Source: JAUIJL01 sp965366625 (GTDB lineage: Bacteria; Acidobacteriota; Thermoanaerobaculia; Multivoradales; J023). From it: a DNA stretch of 64,000 nucleotides. Positions 59,522 to 64,000 of the stretch are shown here, one piece after another (within the stretch, counting starts at the first letter, position 1; each line of letters opens with the position of its first letter). The notes under the pieces are model-generated. The model had not been told where the DNA came from and made no database searches. It saw only the letters and a list, made by a program, of their open reading frames with translations. Both the position numbers and the translations under genes were made by a program. The DNA lies in assembly GCA_965366625.1 (NCBI GenBank), contig CBDUGP010000005.1, positions 144,299-208,298 on the forward strand. Reading direction: 5' to 3'.

Positions 59522-60477
59522 GCCGTCGAGAGCCGTCACAACACGTGACGGTGGCCATCGCCCAGGCCCGTCCACTGCCGTTCGACACTCCCGCAGGAGT
59601 CGACAAAGCGGTTGAATTTATCGGACGGGCGGCGGGTGAAGGAGCCCGGCTAGTGGTTTTTGGCGAGACTTGGCTCGGAGGCTATCCGGTCTGGCTGGAT
59701 GTCTGCCCGGATATTGCCCTGTGGGGTGATCCTGCCATGCAGGAGGCCTTTGCCGAGCTGCGGCGATCGAGCATTGCGGTTCCGGGGCCCGAATCCGATC
59801 GCTTGGCCGCCACGGCTCGGGAGCACGAGATCGTGGTGGTGATGGGAATCAACGAGCGTGTGGATCGAGGTCCGGGAAACCGCACCCTTTACAATTCGAT
59901 TTTGATGTTCGACGCCGACGGCACCTTGGTGTCGCACCATCGCAAGTTGGTGCCCACCTTCACCGAGAAATTGGTGTGGGGCCCGGGAGACGCGGCTGGA
60001 TTGAAAGCCGTCGACACGGCCGCCGGTCGGATCGGGGCCTTGGTTTGTTGGGAGCATTGGATGCCCCTGGCGCGCCAAGCCCTACACCGCGACGGCGAGA
60101 CCATCCATCTCGCCCTGTGGCCGACTGTTAACGATTTGCATCAAATGGCGAGCCGTCACTATGCCTTCGAAGGGCGTTGTTTCGTGCTCGCGGCAGGGTC
60201 GATTCTGCAAGCTTCCGACCTGCCCGCCGGATTGTCCACTGCTGAGCCGAGATCGCCCGACGAGCTGTTGCTCAAGGGCGGCAGCGCGATGGTCGGCCCG
60301 GACGGAGAGTACCTGGCGTCGCCGGTCTTCGACGACGAAACGCTCCTGGTCACCGACCTCGATCTAAGCGCCATCGATCGAGCGGCGTTGACGTTGGATG
60401 TCACCGGTCACTATGCCCGGGATGACGTCTTCGACTTCGCCGTTCGCCCCGAAGCCCGGCAACGGGAAGGAAGCTGA
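59518..60477 (+). CDS. Nitrilase-family carbon-nitrogen hydrolase
   Basis: 319 residues. The Glu-Lys-Cys triad is visible: VVFGETWLGGYPVWLD, HHRKLVPTFTEKLVWGPGD, and GALVCWEHWMPLARQAL. The W-E-H-x-x-P after the Cys is the pattern of true nitrilases, which hydrolyse nitriles to acids. ATG overlaps the oxidase stop by 4 bp, so the pair is translationally coupled. Linked to the upstream genes only by strand and spacing. Confidence 0.9.
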   Translation: MSRREPSQHVTVAIAQARPLPFDTPAGVDKAVEFIGRAAGEGARLVVFGETWLGGYPVWLDVCPDIALWGDPAMQEAFAELRRSSIAVPGPESDRLAATAREHEIVVVMGINERVDRGPGNRTLYNSILMFDADGTLVSHHRKLVPTFTEKLVWGPGDAAGLKAVDTAAGRIGALVCWEHWMPLARQALHRDGETIHLALWPTVNDLHQMASRHYAFEGRCFVLAAGSILQASDLPAGLSTAEPRSPDELLLKGGSAMVGPDGEYLASPVFDDETLLVTDLDLSAIDRAALTLDVTGHYARDDVFDFAVRPEARQREGS

Positions 60478-60575
60478 ACTCGGCCGGGCTGCGGGCTGAA
60501 TGACCTCCAAAAAAGCACGTCTGCAACGCTAGGCCGTAAGGTCCGTTGTAGGCGGTCCCGTGCTAGCATCCGCCT

Positions 60576-61457
60576 ATGGCGACACCGAGCCGGCGCCCGA
60601 AGGTGGCCGGTCCCCTCGACACCCTCCTCAATGGGGCAGAGCAAGCGAGATCCCAATCCGGGATCCCCGCAGCTTCGGAGCCCGTGGATCCTGCGGTTTG
60701 CCCAAAATGTGGCGATATCGGCTGGATTCTGGCGGCCGATGGCGGAGCCGGGAAGGCTGTCAGATGCGACTGCCGAAAAATCCAACGCCGTCACGACTTT
60801 ATGGAGCTGGCGGGCATTCCTGAGCGCTACCAGGGCTGTAGACTTTCGAAGTTCAAGACCAACAACTCCAATTCGGCGGTGGCGGAGCGGTTGCTTCGGG
60901 CGCGCAACATCAGCCAGAAATACGTCGATTCCTTTTTCGATCTGACCCAAGATCGATATCGGCGTACGGGGCTCCTGCTCATCGGTCCGCCCGGAGTGGG
61001 AAAAACCCATCTTGCGGTTGCGGTGCTGATCGAGCTGATCGAACTCTACGGGATTCGTGGTCGATTCGTGGATTTCACCACGCTGTTGCATCAGATTCAG
61101 GCGACTTTCAACAACCAAAGCACGGAATCGAGAGCTTCGATTCTTGCCCCGGTAATCCATGCCGACGTGTTGGTGCTCGACGAGCTGGGCGCCCAAAAGC
61201 CGACGGAATGGACGATGGAAAACCTCTACTTGATCATGAACACCCGCTACACCGCGGGTCGCCCGACGATTTTTACTTCCAATTACCGCTTGGATTCCAA
61301 CGGTGACCGACCCAAGGGTGAAGGCGCGGAGTTGCTCACCAATCGAATTTCACCCGCCCTGGTGAGCAGGCTCTACGAAATGGCGCAGGCGTTGCCGATG
61401 GACGCCCCCGACTATCGGCGAACGGTCATGATGCACCAGAATAAGATCGGTGGTTGA
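60576..61457 (+). CDS. DnaC/DnaI-like AAA+ helicase loader
   Basis: 293 residues. An N-terminal zinc-ribbon-like CPKCG...CDC precedes FKTNN, RRTGLLLIGPPGVGKTHLAVAVLIEL (Walker A), ADVLVLDELGAQKPTEWTMENLYLIMNTRY (Walker B and sensor I), and TIFTSNYRLD. This layout fits DnaC/IstB-type loaders that place DnaB on DNA. No transposase (istA) is adjacent, which favours a replication role. ATG start. Closely precedes the SpoIID-like gene. Confidence 0.88.
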   Translation: MATPSRRPKVAGPLDTLLNGAEQARSQSGIPAASEPVDPAVCPKCGDIGWILAADGGAGKAVRCDCRKIQRRHDFMELAGIPERYQGCRLSKFKTNNSNSAVAERLLRARNISQKYVDSFFDLTQDRYRRTGLLLIGPPGVGKTHLAVAVLIELIELYGIRGRFVDFTTLLHQIQATFNNQSTESRASILAPVIHADVLVLDELGAQKPTEWTMENLYLIMNTRYTAGRPTIFTSNYRLDSNGDRPKGEGAELLTNRISPALVSRLYEMAQALPMDAPDYRRTVMMHQNKIGG

Positions 61458-61474
61458 CCCCCGGTCGGTGGTAA

Positions 61475-63901
61475 ATGGTGGTGGCTAAGGCGCGTTCTGA
61501 ATCCTCCGGGAAAACCCCTTCTTACGGCAAATCGTTCTACGCTGTTGGTGGCAAGACTTGGCTCTCGGCGGGCCTCCGAGACAGACCCCGTAAGGACGGA
61601 CCTCGTAAGGACGGACTCCGCGGTTTGAGGAGCTTCCTGCCTGATTCGTCTGCCCCCCGAATTCGGAAACGTGCTCTGGTGTTCGTGCTCGTCGTGATGT
61701 GTTTGGTGTTGTCGTGCCGACCTGCCGTCGACCCTGTGATCACGCCTGAGCCGGCTCGGGAAAAAGTCGATCTGCGGCGTGATTTGCCGGAGGAAAAGGC
61801 AGAGGTCGCGCCGATCGAGACCCGCACGCTGCTACCCGAGTCGACCCGCGAAGACGAGAATCGCCCTTTGGGGCCCTTGGTGTTACGGGTGGGATTGGCC
61901 ACCGACTTGGAACAGTTCGCCCTTCCCTGCTGTGATCCTAGGGTCGAAGCCGTCTGGGGCCGAGGCGACAGCGTTTTGCCCATGGATCGCCAGGCGAGCG
62001 TCAGCCCTGAGACCGGCATCGAAAAAAAGGCGGTTTATCGTCTTCAGGTGGCAGCCCTCAAGGACGAGCGCCAAGCCCTTGGAATCGCCGAATACCTACG
62101 TTCCGAAACCGAATATCCGTCCGAGTCGATTTTCGACGCGGACACGGATCTCTATCGAGTGCGGATCGGCAAATTCGCAGACCGCCAGGGGGCGGAGTCG
62201 GCTCGCGGCCATCTCGCCGGTTTGGGCGTATCCCAGGCCTGGGTGGTTAGTGAAGGTGGCGAGCTGGAAAACGCGGCCTTGCGTCTGGTCCAGGGAGGGG
62301 CCAAACATCGAATTTCCGACCGCTGGCTGGAGCTGCGGGCCCCCGACGATGTAGGTATCCCATTTGGTCGAACCCGTTATCGAGGAAAGATTCTGGTTTT
62401 CCTCAACGAGCGGGGGCTGCTCAACGTGATCAACGAGATTTCGTTGGAGCAATATCTGCGCGGTGTGGTGCCCAAGGAGATGGGTCCCGAACTCTACAAC
62501 GAGCCCGAAGCGCTCAAGGCCCAGGCCGTGGCAGCCCGGACCTACACCCTCCGAAACCTCGGTGAATTCGCCGGCGAGGGTTATGACATCTGTTCCACTC
62601 CCCGCTGTCAGGTGTATGGCGGCATGGGCGTGGAGCATCCGGTGAGCGACCGCGCTATTGGGGAGACCGAAGGGCAGGTATTGCTCTACGAGGGACAGCC
62701 GGCGGAGACCTTCTACAGCGCTACGTCCGGTGGGCATACCGAAAATGTCGAGGTGATCTTTCCCCTCAAGAAGGGCGCCTACTTACGGGGTGTTCCTTGT
62801 TTAGAGGCTGGACCTACCTACTTTCAGGGCAACCTCGACGTGGGCGCGATGTTTCCCAGGGGTTTGATGGGCCGTCTGCTGCCGGCGTCGAGCGGCAAGG
62901 CGGCCCAAGTGTTTTCCGCTCGCTTGGAGCACTTGGCGTTGCTGGTGGACCTATCCGTCCCCGGTGATCGTCTGGCTTCCTTGAAGAAAAGCGAGGTGCT
63001 GCGTTTTGTCGCTTCGATTTTCGATCTGATGCTCGACCGCCGAATGACATCAAAACGCCAAGTGGACGCGCTGCTCGAGCCGGATAGCGGCTGGGCCGAT
63101 CGGGATCGTCGACTGGCGACTTTCTTGCGCATGGGCGGATTCTTGGAGCCGAAAGCCGATCGAGCCCTGACTTCTGACGAAGCTGAGGAATTGCTCTTCG
63201 AGCTGGCCCTCTACGTAGGTGCTTTGAGGGAAGAGAAATCCCACTTCTTGAAACTCGAAAAAGGAAATCTGTCGGTCCGGCGTGGGGCCGAACACGTGTC
63301 CTATGCTTTGCCACCTTCGTTGGCCACCTACCGACGACGAAGCGGCCGGACGGTGGCATCCCAATTGGATTTGGTGCCCGGAGATCGTCTGCGGATCTAT
63401 TGGTACGGCAATGCTATTTCGGCCTTGGTTCAGCCGGTGGACTCGCCGCCCGTGGAGCTCGGAAGGCGGGCTCCCAAGCAGAAATGGCAGACTTTTAAGA
63501 CCGACGCCGAGCTGCGGGCCGCAGTGCAAAAGCGCTATCCCGGGTTTCCCTTCGTCGACTTCGAGATCTTGGCGCGCGGCGTGTCGGGTCGGGTGGGCAA
63601 GATTGCTTTGATCGGCTCCGGTGGCGAACGGATGGTGGTGGAAGGTCTCGCCGTGCGTTGGACCTTAGATGTTTGGGACACCCTCTTTCAGGTCGAGCGC
63701 TCCAAAAATAGCGCGGGGCAAAAAGGATGGTTCTTCCGCGGCCGTGGCTGGGGCCACGGGGTGGGCATGAGCCAAGCGGGGGCCTTCGGCATGGCTCTGC
63801 GTGGTGTGACTTACCGCGAGATTCTCGAGCACTACTACACCGGCGTGGAACTCGGACGCCTCAAGCCGGCGCCTGCGCGCCCTCGCTTTCCGTCGAGTTG
63901 A
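61475..63901 (+). CDS. SpoIID/LytB-domain lipoprotein with SPOR domain
   Basis: 808 residues. A long basic N-region (~65 residues, with the repeat RPRKDGPRKDG) precedes the signal helix KRALVFVLVVMCLVLSC, whose LVLSC is a possible lipobox. A SPOR domain (~190-260, KAVYRLQVAALKDERQALGIAEYL and YRVRIGKFADRQGAESARGHL) should bind denuded glycan at division sites. The SpoIID domain begins with LNVINEISLEQYLRGVVPKEMGP and ALKAQAVAARTYTL, and ends at GRGWGHGVGMSQAGAFGMALRGVTYREILEHYYTGV. It is a lytic transglycosylase-like peptidoglycan remodelling enzyme. Unusually long insert between the two SpoIID halves (~445-680). Confidence 0.9.
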   Translation: MVVAKARSESSGKTPSYGKSFYAVGGKTWLSAGLRDRPRKDGPRKDGLRGLRSFLPDSSAPRIRKRALVFVLVVMCLVLSCRPAVDPVITPEPAREKVDLRRDLPEEKAEVAPIETRTLLPESTREDENRPLGPLVLRVGLATDLEQFALPCCDPRVEAVWGRGDSVLPMDRQASVSPETGIEKKAVYRLQVAALKDERQALGIAEYLRSETEYPSESIFDADTDLYRVRIGKFADRQGAESARGHLAGLGVSQAWVVSEGGELENAALRLVQGGAKHRISDRWLELRAPDDVGIPFGRTRYRGKILVFLNERGLLNVINEISLEQYLRGVVPKEMGPELYNEPEALKAQAVAARTYTLRNLGEFAGEGYDICSTPRCQVYGGMGVEHPVSDRAIGETEGQVLLYEGQPAETFYSATSGGHTENVEVIFPLKKGAYLRGVPCLEAGPTYFQGNLDVGAMFPRGLMGRLLPASSGKAAQVFSARLEHLALLVDLSVPGDRLASLKKSEVLRFVASIFDLMLDRRMTSKRQVDALLEPDSGWADRDRRLATFLRMGGFLEPKADRALTSDEAEELLFELALYVGALREEKSHFLKLEKGNLSVRRGAEHVSYALPPSLATYRRRSGRTVASQLDLVPGDRLRIYWYGNAISALVQPVDSPPVELGRRAPKQKWQTFKTDAELRAAVQKRYPGFPFVDFEILARGVSGRVGKIALIGSGGERMVVEGLAVRWTLDVWDTLFQVERSKNSAGQKGWFFRGRGWGHGVGMSQAGAFGMALRGVTYREILEHYYTGVELGRLKPAPARPRFPSS
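61586..61615. repeat. Two in-frame 15-bp units at the start of the SpoIID-like gene
   Basis: CCCCGTAAGGACGGA then CCTCGTAAGGACGGA at 61586 and 61601, encoding PRKDG-PRKDG before the signal helix. Confidence 0.92.
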
Positions 63902-63911
63902 TCGGAGCAAG

Positions 63912-63940
63912 AGGCCCGTCCCTCGGAAAGAGACGGACCT
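63912..63940 (+). terminator. Hairpin after the SpoIID-like gene
   Basis: AGGCCCGTC pairs with GACGGACCT (one mismatch) 10 nt after the stop. There is no T tract. Confidence 0.45.
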
Positions 63941-64000
63941 TAGGCTAGGTTCTGTCCAGAAATGGATTCCGGTGGGTCGGCGCGGCGCCCTGCGGCCTGG
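63941..64000. mobile_element. Dispersed MITE-like repeat, copy C (cut by the window end)
   Basis: TAGGCTAGGTTCTGTCCAG then AAATGGATTC, GGTGGGTCGGCG and GCGCCCTGCG match the left end of the 39.4-kb copy. It sits ~40 bp after a gene stop, like copy A. The right part is outside the window. Confidence 0.72.

Noticed and set aside
60576..61457. IS21-type istB
   Set aside because: No istA transposase or terminal repeats; the zinc-ribbon N-terminus fits a DnaC/DnaI-like loader better.

Overview
The window reads as one contiguous piece of a GC-rich, Gram-negative chromosome with about 50 genes. There are no rRNA or tRNA genes, no intact insertion sequences and no CRISPR array. The mix is Ser/Thr kinases fused to membrane or helical domains, PilT/PilU-type and prepilin-peptidase genes, a SPOR-SpoIID lipoprotein, a glutaredoxin-thioredoxin reductase fusion, large secreted proteins and a reprolysin-type peptidase. 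This suits an Acidobacteriota-like organism, but that placement is inference; no marker rRNA gene is present.

Layout. 1-5.6 kb: 5'-truncated HD-polynucleotide kinase (RNA end repair), an unusual MerR/B12-like regulator fused to an amylase-associated domain, coaA, a ParA-like ATPase and a CYTH protein. 5.7-9 kb: multi-S1-domain RNA-binding protein and two small exported/membrane proteins. 9-16 kb: giant SGNH-like pseudoenzyme, prepilin peptidase, membrane Ser/Thr kinase. 16-22 kb: SNF2 helicase, small protein, radical SAM protein, Fur-family regulator with an AT-rich palindrome, membrane protein. 22-27 kb: divergent Ser/Thr kinase and FlgO/TPR protein. 27-32 kb: queA and an oligopeptide ABC transporter without its ATPases. 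32-37.8 kb: histidine kinase, metallopeptidase, Grx-TrxB fusion, a Ro60-like TROVE/vWA gene and a long upstream region carrying a probable minus-strand structured RNA. 37.8-46 kb: acyl-CoA dehydrogenase, methylmalonyl-CoA epimerase, DCC1 protein, glgX, MoeZ-like enzyme, ECF sigma/anti-sigma pair, sfsA. 46-52.8 kb: recX, PilT/PilU-type ATPase preceded by a second candidate minus-strand RNA, TPR protein, secreted reprolysin-type peptidase. 53-60.5 kb: a tightly packed plus-strand run (asparagine-synthetase-like, radical SAM, halogenase-like flavoenzyme, DUF2007, methyltransferase, FAD oxidase, nitrilase) that looks like an uncharacterised biosynthetic locus. 60.5-64 kb: DnaC-like loader and SpoIID/SPOR lipoprotein.

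Structure beyond genes. (1) Short tandem duplications, most often of 15 bp, recur at more than ten sites; they extend proteins in frame, create stop codons or repeat a Shine-Dalgarno-like motif. (2) A dispersed element of about 220 bp occurs three times; the best copy has 18-bp terminal inverted repeats whose outer TAA triplets are the stop codons of the two genes that converge on it. (3) Two minus-strand intergenic regions end in strong intrinsic terminators and hold structured, non-coding sequence. One lies directly upstream of the Ro60-like gene, the arrangement known for bacterial Y RNAs. HD-Pnk at one end and the Ro60-like gene in the middle hint at RNA repair and quality control in this organism.
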